Below are positions 15,277 through 25,300 of a stretch of DNA of 64,000 bases, in pieces. Origin of the DNA: an uncultured Parafilimonas sp. (GTDB lineage Bacteria > Bacteroidota > Bacteroidia > Chitinophagales > Chitinophagaceae); assembly GCA_903882935.1 (NCBI GenBank), contig CAIRZB010000042.1:21833-85832 (forward strand), in the 5' to 3' direction. The position numbers were made by a program, and so were the translations under genes. A model generated the notes under the pieces. The model did no database searches and was not told the DNA's origin. It saw nothing but the letters and a program-made list of their open reading frames with translations. Position 1 is the stretch's first letter. Each line of letters begins with the position of its first letter.

Positions 15277-16968
15277 ATGAATAAACTATCTTCAACGGAC
15301 TATTTTGTATTTGCCATTTATTTTGTGATTGTAGCAGGCTACGGCTACTGGATTTACAATAGAAAAAAAGCTGAAAAAACAACATCTAAAGACTATTTCC
15401 TTGCAGAAGGTTCGCTAACGTGGTGGGCTATCGGGGCCTCGCTGATAGCGTCCAATATTTCTGCTGAACAGTTTATCGGGATGAGCGGCAGTGGCTTTAA
15501 ACTAGGCTTGGCCATCTCCACCTACGAATGGATGGCGGCACTTACCTTGGTGATAGTGGCCGTATTTTTTATACCGGTGTATTTGAAAAATAAAATATAC
15601 ACCATGCCGCAGTTTTTAAGCGAGCGGTATAATGATAGAGTGGCTATGATTATGGCTGTGTTTTGGTTATTGCTGTATATAGTGGTAAACCTTATGTCAA
15701 TTCTCTACCTGGGTGCATTGGCCATAAGCGGTATTTCGGGCATCAACATTTTTGTATGTATCGGCTTGCTTTCGGTGTTTTCAATTTTCATCACCCTCGG
15801 CGGTATGAAGGTGATTGGTTACACCGACGTTATACAAGTATTCTTTTTAATTTTAGGCGGGCTTATAGCAACCTACATAGGCTTGAATTTGGTTGCCGAA
15901 AAATCTGGCCAAACAGGTTTGCTGAATGGCTTTAAGTTAATGACAAGCCAAGCCAGCGACCACTTTCAAATGATATTTAAGAAAGACAACAGAAACTACG
16001 TTAGCCTGCCCGGTTTAACGGTGTTGATAGGCGGCATGTGGATAACCAACCTTAACTATTGGGGTTGTAACCAATACATAACACAGCGTGCACTGGGTGC
16101 AGACCTTAAAACAGCCAGAAGCGGTATTTTATTTGCTGCGTTTTTAAAATTGCTAATGCCTGTTATAGTTGTATTGCCCGGCATTGCTGCATTTGTGTTA
16201 TACCAAAAAGGCATGTTCCATACGGAGATGTTAGATTCAAAGGGTGTGGTTGACGTTAACAAGGCCTACCCCAACCTATTGAACCTATTGCCTACCGGAA
16301 TTAAAGGGCTTGCCTTTGCGGCCCTTACAGCGGCCATCGTGGCATCATTGGCAGGCAAAGCCAATAGCATCGCCACCATTTTTACATTAGATATTTATAA
16401 GAAGGCCATTAAAAAAGATGCAAGCGAGAAAAGACTGGTTTCGTTGGGCAAAATAACCGTGGTGGTATCCATGTTGATGGCTGTTTTACTGTCTTTGGTA
16501 ATTGGCGAAAAGCTGATGGGCGAAGGCAAGCAAGGGTTTAACTACATACAGGAGTACACCGGCTTTGTGTCGCCAGGTATATTTGCCATGTTTTTGCTCG
16601 GCTTCTTTTGGAAACGAACCACTTCAAACGCAGCTTTGTTTGCCACGATAGCAGGTTTTATCATGTCTATCATCCTAAAATTCCTGCCTTTCTGGGTAGA
16701 TTTGAAATTCTTGACCCCTTATGGCTTTTTTGCGCCCAACTACGATAACCAAGGGTTGTATGAAATACCTTTTATGGACAGGATGGGCTTTGTGTTTATA
16801 TTCTGCGTACTCGGTATGTCAATCATCAACTTTGTTGAAAACAAACGTGGCGTTAAGCCCAACAGCTTAATTGTTGATACGTCTATGTTCCGCGTAAACA
16901 AAAGCTTTGCGGTTGGCGCGGTGGTTATTGGCGTGTTGCTTACATTATTGTACGCCTTCTACTGGTAA
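15277..16968 (+). CDS. Sodium:solute symporter (SSS family), probable arabinose/sugar importer
   Basis: This 563-residue protein is a polytopic membrane protein of the SSS family (SglT-like), with about 14 hydrophobic helices. Family landmarks are 'FLAEGSLTWWAIGASLIASN' with 'ISAEQFIGMSGSGF' after the first helices, 'GGMKVIGYTDVIQ' and 'SLAGKANSIATIFTLDIYKK'. It would import a monosaccharide with Na+ across the inner membrane. Its position between araA and the GH51 arabinofuranosidase makes L-arabinose the likely cargo, though this is inferred from context. A strong terminator follows at 16981-17017. Confidence 0.9.
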   Translation: MNKLSSTDYFVFAIYFVIVAGYGYWIYNRKKAEKTTSKDYFLAEGSLTWWAIGASLIASNISAEQFIGMSGSGFKLGLAISTYEWMAALTLVIVAVFFIPVYLKNKIYTMPQFLSERYNDRVAMIMAVFWLLLYIVVNLMSILYLGALAISGISGINIFVCIGLLSVFSIFITLGGMKVIGYTDVIQVFFLILGGLIATYIGLNLVAEKSGQTGLLNGFKLMTSQASDHFQMIFKKDNRNYVSLPGLTVLIGGMWITNLNYWGCNQYITQRALGADLKTARSGILFAAFLKLLMPVIVVLPGIAAFVLYQKGMFHTEMLDSKGVVDVNKAYPNLLNLLPTGIKGLAFAALTAAIVASLAGKANSIATIFTLDIYKKAIKKDASEKRLVSLGKITVVVSMLMAVLLSLVIGEKLMGEGKQGFNYIQEYTGFVSPGIFAMFLLGFFWKRTTSNAALFATIAGFIMSIILKFLPFWVDLKFLTPYGFFAPNYDNQGLYEIPFMDRMGFVFIFCVLGMSIINFVENKRGVKPNSLIVDTSMFRVNKSFAVGAVVIGVLLTLLYAFYW

Positions 16969-16980
16969 TAAAATTTATGT

Positions 16981-17017
16981 AAAACATATCCCGCCCCAAC
17001 AAGGCGGGATATGTTTT
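16981..17017. terminator. Perfect 15-bp hairpin terminator after the symporter
   Basis: AAAACATATCCCGCC (16981-16995), loop CCAACAA, and its exact reverse complement ending in GTTTT (17003-17017). A-run and T-run make it usable in both directions. It separates the symporter from the GH51 gene. Confidence 0.85.
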
Positions 17018-17060
17018 AAAACAAACATTAATTGTGTACATGACATTTAAATAAAGCAAT

Positions 17061-18608
17061 ATGAAAAAAATTTCCTCATTCCTTGCGGCGGCTATGCTAA
17101 TACTTACGTCAGCCCTACAGGCGCAAACAACCGTGCAATTTTCGGTTAATGCAAACGCACCGGGCAGCATCATCAGCAAAAACATCTACGGCCATTTTTC
17201 AGAGGACCTGGGCCGTTGTATTTACGATGGTTTTTGGGTTGACCCATCCATAAACACCCCAAAAGCTGGGCGAATAAGATTGGATGTGGTGGACGCCCTT
17301 AAAAAAATTAAAGTACCCCTGTTGCGTTGGCCCGGCGGCTGCTATGCCGACCAATACCATTGGAGCGACGGCATAGGCGAGCCAACCAAACGCCCCAAGC
17401 GCATTAACGCCAACTGGGGCATGGTGGTTGAAGACAACAGCTTTGGCACCAACGAATTTTTACAACTGTGCGACCTAGTGGGTTGCGAACCTTACATCGC
17501 CGGCAACATGGGCAGCGGCACACCCCAGGAAATGAGCAACTGGATTGAATACCTGAACGCCGACGGCAACAGCACCCTTGCTGAATTGCGCAAGCAAAAC
17601 GGCCACGAAAAGCCTTACAAGGTTTCTTTTTGGGGTGTAGGCAACGAAAGCTGGGGCTGTGGCGGCAATATGACCCCCGATTTTTACAGCGACCAATACA
17701 AAAGGTACGCCACTTACTGCATAAACTACCCCGGTGCACCGCTTAAAAAAATAGCCAGCGGTGCCAACGCCGATGACTATAACTGGACGGAAGTGTGCAT
17801 GAAAAAAATAAACAAATGGGATATGTGGGGCATATCCATGCACTACTATACCATTGCCAACAATTGGGACCATAAAGGGTCGGCCACGCAGTTTGACGAA
17901 CATGACTATTTTGCCGCACTAAAAAGCTGTCTGCATATTGAAGACCTGGTAACCAAGCACAGTGCCATTATGGACAAGTATGACCCCGAAAAGAAAGTAG
18001 CGCTTGCCGTGGACGAATGGGGTATTTGGACAGACGCTGAGCCTGGCACCAACCCGGGCTTTTTATACCAACAAAACAGCATGCGCGACGCTATTATAGC
18101 CGCCAGCACGTTAAATATATTCAACAACCATAGCGATAGGGTAAAACTGGCCAGCCTAGCCCAAACCGTTAACGTGTTGCAAGCCTTGATTTTAACCAAC
18201 AAGGAAAAAATGCTGCTCACCCCCACCTACCATGTGTTTGACCTGTACAAAGTTCATCAGGATGCCACTTTGCTGCCCGTACAGTTTTTTAGCCCCGACT
18301 ATGCGTATGGCAAGGACAAAATACCTGCCATCAATGCGTCGGCTTCAAAAGACAAAGACGGTGCTGTACATATAAGCCTGGTAAATGCCGATGCGCACAG
18401 TGCCATAAAGATAAATGCCGCATTTTTGGGCTTGGGTTACAAAACCGTTACCGGGCAAATATTGACCTCAGCCGCTTTTACTGACATCAATAGTTTTGAA
18501 AACCCCAACAAGGTAAAACCCGCCACATTCAGCGATTTTAAAGCCAGTGCTGATGGATTAACAGTAAATTTACCAGCATTGAGCGTAGTGGTGCTGGAGA
18601 TTAAGTAA
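17061..18608 (+). CDS. Alpha-L-arabinofuranosidase, GH51
   Basis: This 515-residue exported enzyme (signal peptide 'FLAAAMLILTSALQAQ') cleaves terminal alpha-L-arabinofuranosyl groups from arabinan or arabinoxylan oligosaccharides. GH51 marks are 'GHFSEDLGRCIYDG', 'LRWPGGCYADQYHW', the acid/base Glu196 in 'GVGNESWGCGG' and the nucleophile Glu319 in 'AVDEWGIW'. A C-terminal beta-sandwich ends 'LPALSVVVLEIK'. It has its own upstream gap after a terminator, so it may be transcribed separately from araBDA. The last ~45 bp of the gene recur as a decayed copy at 18940-18984. Confidence 0.95.
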   Translation: MKKISSFLAAAMLILTSALQAQTTVQFSVNANAPGSIISKNIYGHFSEDLGRCIYDGFWVDPSINTPKAGRIRLDVVDALKKIKVPLLRWPGGCYADQYHWSDGIGEPTKRPKRINANWGMVVEDNSFGTNEFLQLCDLVGCEPYIAGNMGSGTPQEMSNWIEYLNADGNSTLAELRKQNGHEKPYKVSFWGVGNESWGCGGNMTPDFYSDQYKRYATYCINYPGAPLKKIASGANADDYNWTEVCMKKINKWDMWGISMHYYTIANNWDHKGSATQFDEHDYFAALKSCLHIEDLVTKHSAIMDKYDPEKKVALAVDEWGIWTDAEPGTNPGFLYQQNSMRDAIIAASTLNIFNNHSDRVKLASLAQTVNVLQALILTNKEKMLLTPTYHVFDLYKVHQDATLLPVQFFSPDYAYGKDKIPAINASASKDKDGAVHISLVNADAHSAIKINAAFLGLGYKTVTGQILTSAAFTDINSFENPNKVKPATFSDFKASADGLTVNLPALSVVVLEIK

Positions 18609-18683
18609 ACCCGCGGAAATTTGAAAATTTGAGGATTTGAAAATAAAACAACCAGCACCACAATGAACCGCAACTAACGAACT

Positions 18684-18937
18684 AAGCCAGCCCACAAGCC
18701 GACCTAAAACGCAAGTTTAGGGCCGGATAAAACGGCGTAACTATCAGCAGCCCGAATACAAGCGTGTTGCTACCAACCTATCACGCAGGTGGCTACAAAG
18801 TAAATAAGTGCGCTGTTACACATGGGGAGGGGCTGGCCTGGCAAAGCGGTGGAGCTTCGCGTTTGCCTTGAATTTTCTTTGTTACTTTCTTTGTTTCAAG
18901 ACAAAGAAAGTAAATATAAGGCGAGCGCAACCGCAAG
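18684..18937 (+). repeat. ~254-bp direct repeat, copy A
   Basis: It starts AAGCCAGCCCACAAGCCGAC and includes a perfect 12-bp inverted repeat, TACTTTCTTTGT / ACAAAGAAAGTA (18883-18912). It is about 93% identical by eye to 19113-19367. The minus strand of this element encodes a short peptide pattern ('YIYFLCLETKKVTKK') that I associate with non-coding dispersed repeats in Bacteroidota, not with a protein family. Confidence 0.85.
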
Positions 18938-18939
18938 TT

Positions 18940-18984
18940 GTAACTGTACTTGCATTGAGTGTAGTGGTGTTGGAGTTTAATTAG
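18940..18984 (+). pseudogene. Remnant of a second GH51 C-terminus
   Basis: Reading from 18940 gives VTVLALSVVVLEFN and a TAG stop, against LTVNLPALSVVVLEIK at the end of the intact GH51 gene. The sequence just after it (GGCAATTTGAAAATTTGA) also matches the sequence after the GH51 stop. It is best explained as the 3' scar of a former tandem GH51 paralogue or a local duplication. Confidence 0.6.
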
Positions 18985-19112
18985 CATACGGGCAATTTGA
19001 AAATTTGAAAATGGACCCGGATTTTCCTGATTTTTTGATTGGGCTGTTATAAGAAGATATAAGTTTCAATTTTAAAAATTAGGCCATTTAACAATGAAAT
19101 GCCGCAACAACA

Positions 19113-19367
19113 AAGCCAGCCCACAAGCTGACCTAAAACGCAAGTTTAGGGCCGGATAAAACGGCGTAACTATCGGCAGCCTGAACACAAACATGTTGAT
19201 ACCAACGTATCAAGCAAGCGGCTACAAAGTAAACAAGTGCGCTGTTACATGTGGGGAGGGGCTGGCCCGGCAAAGCGGCGGAGCTTCGCGTTTGCCTTGA
19301 ATTTTCTTTGTTACTTTCTTTGTTTCAAGACAAAGAAAGTAAATATAAGGCGAGCGTAACCGAAAGC
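19113..19367 (+). repeat. ~255-bp direct repeat, copy B
   Basis: This is the second copy of the element at 18684-18937, offset by about 429 bp, with the same internal inverted repeat of TACTTTCTTTGT. It ends at CGAGCGTAACCGAAAG. Confidence 0.85.
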
Positions 19368-19521
19368 TGCATAGGACGAGTAGGAGAACGAATTCGAGAA
19401 GTCGAAAGGGTTTGGATAAATGTAGTTGATGTAAATGCAGATAGATGCGAAGGAGTTCCGCATACACAGCTAAAAAGTATATCTTTAAAAACCAACAGGC
19501 AAAAGCCATAAAAAAAACAAC

Positions 19522-20676
19522 ATGAAACGATTGGTTTGCTACACCGCTTTTTTATTCGCGCTGACTGTAAACATAAGCTCCTGTGGGGGCAACAGCAGCA
19601 ACAATTCATCAACTAACATGGACTCAACAACAGTTAAAAAAGGCACTACAAAAATCAGCTGGGGCCAAACCAACGGCAAGGATGTGTTTTTATACACCCT
19701 TACCAACGCCAAAGGTAACCAAGTAAAAATTAGCACCTACGGCGGTATTGTTACGCATTGGATTTCGCCCGACAAAAACGGCAACAAAAACAGCATCGTG
19801 CTAGGTTTTGACAGTCTTTCTGGCTATTTGGCCAAACCGCCCTATTTTGGGGCATTGGTAGGCCGTTACGGCAACCGCATAGGCGACGCCCAGTTTACCC
19901 TGGATGGCAAAACCTACAAGTTAGCTGCCAACAATGGCAAGAACAGCCTGCACGGCGGTTTAAAAGGTTTTGACAAGCAAGTGTGGGACGCATCAGTCGC
20001 TAACGACTCAACACCAGCATTAACCCTTAACTATGTTAGCAAGGATGGGGAAGAAGGCTTTCCCGGCACCCTGAAAGTGACCGTTCAATACAGCCTGAGC
20101 GACGACGATGAACTAAAAATTGAGTACAGCGCAGTAACGGACAAGGCTACCCCCATAAACCTAACCAACCATAGCTATTTTAACCTAACCGGCGACGTAA
20201 GCAACACTATTTTAAACCATACGCTTACCATACATGCGGCCAATTACACACCGGTTGATACGAGCTTGATAACCACCGGCGAAATTAAAGCCGTGAAAGG
20301 CACGCCGTTTGATTTTACCGTGCCGGAGAAAATAGGCGCACGCATTGGCCAGGTTACTGGCGGATACGACCATAATTTTGTGCTGGACCGGAAAGACAGC
20401 AGCCTGCAACAAGCAGCCGTTTTAACCGACAGCATCAGCGGCCGCACGCTGGAGGTGTTTACCACCGAACCGGGCTTACAGTTTTATACCGGCAACTTTT
20501 TAGACGGTAAGTTTACCAACCACGACGGCAAGGTAATTAACCAGCACGCCGCCCTGTGTATGGAAACACAGCATTTTCCTGATTCGCCAAACAAGCCAAA
20601 ATTCCCGTCGTGCATTTTAAAGCCGGGGGCAACGTACCATACGGTTACGGTGTATAAATTGAGTGTAGGCAAATAA
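19522..20676 (+). CDS. galM: Lipoprotein aldose 1-epimerase (mutarotase)
   Basis: This 384-residue protein interconverts alpha and beta anomers of aldoses. It begins with a lipoprotein signal, lipobox 'NISSC' (Cys about residue 21), so it is a surface or periplasmic form. GalM marks are 'YGGIVTHWISPD', 'GRYGNRIGDAQFTLDGKTYK', 'SLHGGLKGFDKQVWD', the catalytic His in 'LTNHSYFNL' and a C-terminal Glu region 'TTEPGLQFYTGNF'. In this locus it would supply the right anomer of released arabinose or galactose. A terminator follows at once. Confidence 0.93.
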   Translation: MKRLVCYTAFLFALTVNISSCGGNSSNNSSTNMDSTTVKKGTTKISWGQTNGKDVFLYTLTNAKGNQVKISTYGGIVTHWISPDKNGNKNSIVLGFDSLSGYLAKPPYFGALVGRYGNRIGDAQFTLDGKTYKLAANNGKNSLHGGLKGFDKQVWDASVANDSTPALTLNYVSKDGEEGFPGTLKVTVQYSLSDDDELKIEYSAVTDKATPINLTNHSYFNLTGDVSNTILNHTLTIHAANYTPVDTSLITTGEIKAVKGTPFDFTVPEKIGARIGQVTGGYDHNFVLDRKDSSLQQAAVLTDSISGRTLEVFTTEPGLQFYTGNFLDGKFTNHDGKVINQHAALCMETQHFPDSPNKPKFPSCILKPGATYHTVTVYKLSVGK

Positions 20677-20697
20677 GCGATTCATTGATGGAGATAT

Positions 20698-20747
20698 TTT
20701 CCGGGGGCTTACGCAGAAGAATGCGGTAGGCCTCCGGATTTTTTTTG
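20698..20747 (+). terminator. Intrinsic terminator after the mutarotase gene
   Basis: A long stem, TCCGGGGGCTTACGCAG against ATGCGGTAGGCCTCCGGA with small internal mismatches, is followed by a run of eight T. It cleanly ends the mutarotase transcript. Confidence 0.8.
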
Positions 20748-20760
20748 TGTATATTAGTGG

Positions 20761-21282
20761 TTGAAAAAGCAAATAGGCTTAAGCGCTAAAAAGGGCAGCA
20801 ACTTTAAACCGACAATCGATAAACGATATAATATTAAAAAAGTTACCGAACCATACAGGTTGGAAACAAGCGTTAAGTTTAGGCAATTAGCCCTGTTAAC
20901 ACTTACATCGTTGAATCTTGTATTCTGCTCATTTTTTCTTGTTTTCGAATTTTCTGGAAATACCCTTTTTGTCTTTTTTATGTTTTTAATCATGCTGACC
21001 GCATTCAACTACTTTGCGGGCAAACTGTTAGATACAAAACTTGAAAACAATACAATCACGATTGAAAACATGTGGAAAAAGTTTACTATTCCATTAGATG
21101 AACTGTTAGACATAGGTTCGGAAAATACTATTATCCCTTATCCGCTCAACCCGTATATAAAATTCAGCTTTAAAGGAAGAAAACCAATTGTTATAATGAT
21201 AGAAAGGCCAACAAGAATTTACTTTTCACAAGGCGGCATAAATAAATATATTGCTGATATTAAAACACAGTTTTCCTTATAA
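20761..21282 (+). CDS. Hypothetical membrane protein with a C-terminal soluble domain
   Basis: This 173-residue protein has a basic N-terminus, two adjacent hydrophobic helices (about residues 42-62 and 66-88) and a soluble C-terminal ~85 residues ('ENNTITIENMWKKFTIPLDE'). The latter has a beta-rich pattern like small bacterial PH-type domains. The frame is closed upstream by a TAG at 20755, so the start is the TTG at 20761. Base composition is more AT-rich than its neighbours. I do not recognise the family; the PH-like idea is only a visual impression. Confidence 0.6.
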   Translation: MKKQIGLSAKKGSNFKPTIDKRYNIKKVTEPYRLETSVKFRQLALLTLTSLNLVFCSFFLVFEFSGNTLFVFFMFLIMLTAFNYFAGKLLDTKLENNTITIENMWKKFTIPLDELLDIGSENTIIPYPLNPYIKFSFKGRKPIVIMIERPTRIYFSQGGINKYIADIKTQFSL

Positions 21283-22320
21283 GCAAGAAGGCCTGCTAAG
21301 ATTACCTATTTAAAAGATAAGACCACCCACACCGATGCATACCATAAAAACCGGCAACAAGGCCCTAAAACAAATGCCCATCCACGGGCTCGTTTTCCTT
21401 ACACTCATTTCAGTATTAGCAGTTATTTTTCAGGCCCTATATACGGGGTTGTCACCATTTTTGCAGCCCGGCAAAAGAATTAAACGATGCATAAATTATA
21501 TGGGGTTATCTTTTTTGTGTTCATTCAAGGTGCCAAATAATTGAAATATACTATAAGGTGAGGTTTTAAATAGTTATCTGTCTCCTCTTTTTGGTGGGCA
21601 GCCTACCAACCCAATAGAACAACCCCAGAGCCATTGAAACGTGGCCTATACCCCATCACCCAAACCATCTTCCCCTCGCCTCAACTGTTAAATATGCGAA
21701 GCCTATTTAACACGCTAAGTATTTTGTTAGCTATACTAAAAATTGCTGGGTGACCCCCATGTTAAAACCCACTAAGCAAACGAAACGGTATTTTTAATCC
21801 TGCTTAGTAAACTCACCAAAAATTGCCAAAAAACAAACCGCTAGCCTAGCCGCCACGGAAGAATAATACAATAAAAGTTATAGCACTACCTTTCACCAAA
21901 AAACATATTAATATTTATGGTTATTCTTATATGTTTAATTTATAAATAGATTATATACAACTTTGCCAAAACCTACCCGGCTTTTACCCAAAAAACTGCC
22001 ATTGGTAAGCCGGCACCAGTAACTACCCTAATATACAAAAAATGAACCTTTAAACCCCTTTAGTACTACGCTATCCTATAAAATTATCGTTCTGCTAACA
22101 CCAATAAGCCCCAAAACATTATTTAAATTAATAATACATCTGATGCAGCAATCCCCCAAATTAAAATGTCATTAAAAAATAACACAAAATTAAAAAAACA
22201 TTAACTGAACAAAAATTAGCTGGTTCTGTTATCAACCATTAACTAACTGGGCGCACGCAGGCTTTGGCCCTTTGAATTTTGTGTGTCATTCTTTTTTTAA
22301 ATATTAAACTTAACTGTTAC
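21283..22320. other. ~1-kb AT-rich region upstream of susC
   Basis: No supported gene. A 69-codon frame (21335-21544) has one hydrophobic stretch but no family match that I know and poor context. From ~21880 on the sequence is very AT-rich. CAACTTTG near 21959 and GGCTTTGGCC near 22262 are imperfect -7-like sites. A long leader or a PUL regulator binding site could lie here, but nothing specific is visible. Confidence 0.5.
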
Positions 22321-25300
22321 ATGAGAAAACTGCTAATCCTACTGCTGTTATGCTTAGGCATTAACCAAGCTTTTTCACAAAGCCGAACCGTAAAGGGTAA
22401 GGTTTTGGATGAAAAAGGTGCGCCTGTTTCTGGGGCCTCCATCCAGGCAAAAGGCACGAAAATCGGTACTGTTTCAAGCGACGATGGTTCCTTTGCCATC
22501 TCGGTACCCTCGTCTGCAACAACACTGGTTATTACATCAGTTAATTTCACCACGCAGGAAGTTGCGGTGGGCGACAATTTGTCCATCACCCTAAAAGGCA
22601 CCGCGGGCAACCTATCAGAAGTATTGGTGGTTGCTTACGGCCAAGTGAAGAAGACCAACCTAACAGGCTCGTTGGTTACCGTTAAGGCGGGTGAAGTGGA
22701 AGACAAACCGTTTACGTCGGTTGACAAGGCATTGCAGGGTGCGGTAGCAGGCCTACAATCGTCCTCCTCATCAGGCGCACCGGGTGCAGCCACAGATATC
22801 CGCATTAGGGGTATCGGCTCCATTACCGCCGATGCTAACCCACTTTGGGTTATTGACGGTGCGGTTGCCACCACGGGCGACCTTTCTACCCAAACAACCA
22901 CTGCCAACGCGTTAAGTTCATTAAACCCTGATGATATTGAAAGCATTACGGTGCTAAAAGATGCAGCCACGGCTTCTATCTATGGCTCACGCGCGGCCAA
23001 TGGCGTTATATTGGTTACCACCAAAAAGGCCAAAGCGGGTAAAACCAGTATCAACTTCTCCAGCGAAAATGGTAGCAGTTCCTTTGCTTTTAAGCCAACC
23101 AACAAACCGCTTAATTCTTTGGAATCGCAAACGCTGCTGCGCCAGTCGCTCATTAACGCCGGTTATGCCACCGACAACACCAGCGCTGATGCCATTATTA
23201 CCGACCCCAACAATGGCTTGGGCATAGACCCCAACTATACCAAAACAAATACCAATTGGCTTGATGTGGTTAGCCGCACCGGCAGCCAGCACCAAGACAA
23301 CCTGAGCATAAGCGGCGGAGACGGCAAAACGCAATACTATGCCTCAGGCGGATTGTTTAACCAAGTGGGTACCACCCTTGCATCTGACTTTAAGCGCTAC
23401 AACGGCAACCTGAGCGTTACCCACAAAGCCAATGACAGGTTTACCTTTACCGCTGGCCTTAACGGTAGTACCAGCAGCCAAAACACGCCCAATAACAGCG
23501 GCTATTTTGCAAACCCGCAACTGGCGCAGTTTTTCTTACTGCCTTGGTACAGCCCATACAATAGCGATGGGTCTTACAAATATAACGACCCCCAGAATCA
23601 GTTTTCGCTAGGCGGCGGTATTTACAACCCGGTTGTACAAGCAGCTTGGAATAAATACAACCTAAAACAAACTGTAATAAGGGGCAATGTTTCTGGTGAA
23701 TACAAAATACTGGACAATGTAAAATTCACCAGCCGTTACAGCGGTGAGTATTTTGACATTAGTGAAGACCAATACCTTAACCCATTGTACGGCGACGGTT
23801 ACGGCACCCAAGGCTCATCAAACAGCTCGTACAAAAGAATTTACGACTGGACTTGGAGCAACTTTGCTGATTATAAGCAAAACCTTAACAAGGCACAGGA
23901 TGTGTACTTTGACCTGAAAGCAGGGTACGAAGCGTACCAGCAAAATGTATATATTTTGCAGGCCGGGGGCAATAAATTCCCCAGCACGCTGGCATTGCAG
24001 TACTTAGCTTCAGCAGCCACGCCTACTGTTGCCTTTTCTGATGTTAACAGCAATACCACCAATTCGCTTTTTTCCGTGGCCGATGTTAACTACAAAGACA
24101 GGTACGTAGTAAGCGGCAGCTACAGGCGCGATGCATCTTCCCGTTTTGGTGCCAACCACAAATGGGCTAACTTCTATTCTGTGGGCGGTGCTTGGAACAT
24201 TAACGAAGAGGGTTTTTTGAAAAACAGCAAACTCATCAGCCTGCTTAAATTACGTTCTTCTTACGGCCAAAACGGTAACCAATCAATCGGCAACTATACC
24301 GCGCTGGCAACGTTTGGCTTTGGCAACAACTACACCGGCAACCCTGGCAGTGCCTTGAATAATGTGGGTAACCCCGACCTTACTTGGGAGAAGAACGCCA
24401 TATTTAACGTAGGCCTCGATTTTGGCTTGTTTAAAAACCGCTTGTACGGTACAGTTGAGTACTACAGCCGCAATACCACCAATTTGTTATTGGGTGTGCC
24501 ATTGTCGTTAACGGCCGGTGTACCCAACGGCACGCAAAACAGAAACGTTGGCGCCATGACCAACAAGGGTTACGAAATTACCCTAGGCGGCAAGCCTATT
24601 GTAACCAAAGATTTTTCTTGGGATGTTAGTGTAAATTTATCGCACAACACCAATAAGGTTACCGCTTTGTATTTAAACAACCCCGTGCCTTACGGCCCTT
24701 TCGGCCAGTTTAACATTACTGTTGGCCACGACATACAGGAGTATTACATGCAACAATGGGCTGGCGTAAACACCACAGACGGCACCCCGCTTTGGTATAC
24801 TGACGGCACCCACACCAAAACTACCGGCAAATATGGCGAAGCGGCACCGTCGCTATCTGGTAAATCAGCCTCGCCAAAGTATTTTGGTTCATTCAACAAT
24901 ACGTTCTCGTATAAAGGCCTGTCATTACAAGTACAGCTCTACTACAATTTTGGCAACTACATTGATGACATTTGGGGTAGCTACAATAGCAGCGACGGCG
25001 CGTACTTAGGCATTTTTAACCAAATGACCGATGAATTGGCAGCCTGGCAAAAACCCGGTGACAAAACAAATACGCCAAAAATTGTGTACGGCGGCAACAA
25101 CAATTCGTTTTATACATCAACCAGATTTGTATACAAAGGCGATTATATAAGGTTAAGAAACGTTGACCTAAGCTACGCGATACCCAAAACGTTGTTGAAA
25201 AAGGCGCATATTTCAAGCTTATTGCTGTACGTAAGGGGTACAAACCTGCTAACACTGGGTGCAGACAAACATTTGCCTTTTGACCCAGAAGCAGGTGTAT

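Larger units (their letters stand above)
18609..19521. other. 913-bp gap with a decayed tandem duplication
   Basis: The gap consists mainly of two ~254-bp direct repeats (18684-18937 and 19113-19367) and a remnant of the GH51 3' end between them. From 19368 to 19521 there is a weakly purine-rich stretch with no recognisable feature. No gene is supported on either strand. Confidence 0.75.

Noticed and set aside
18793..19509. Minus-strand frames 18793-18987 and 19222-19509 with shared peptide
   Set aside because: They are similar only because they lie in the two 254-bp DNA repeats; the peptide looks like translated non-coding repeat.
21335..21544. 69-codon frame upstream of susC
   Set aside because: One hydrophobic stretch but no family, no promoter and no conserved neighbour; kept only as a remark in the intergenic entry.
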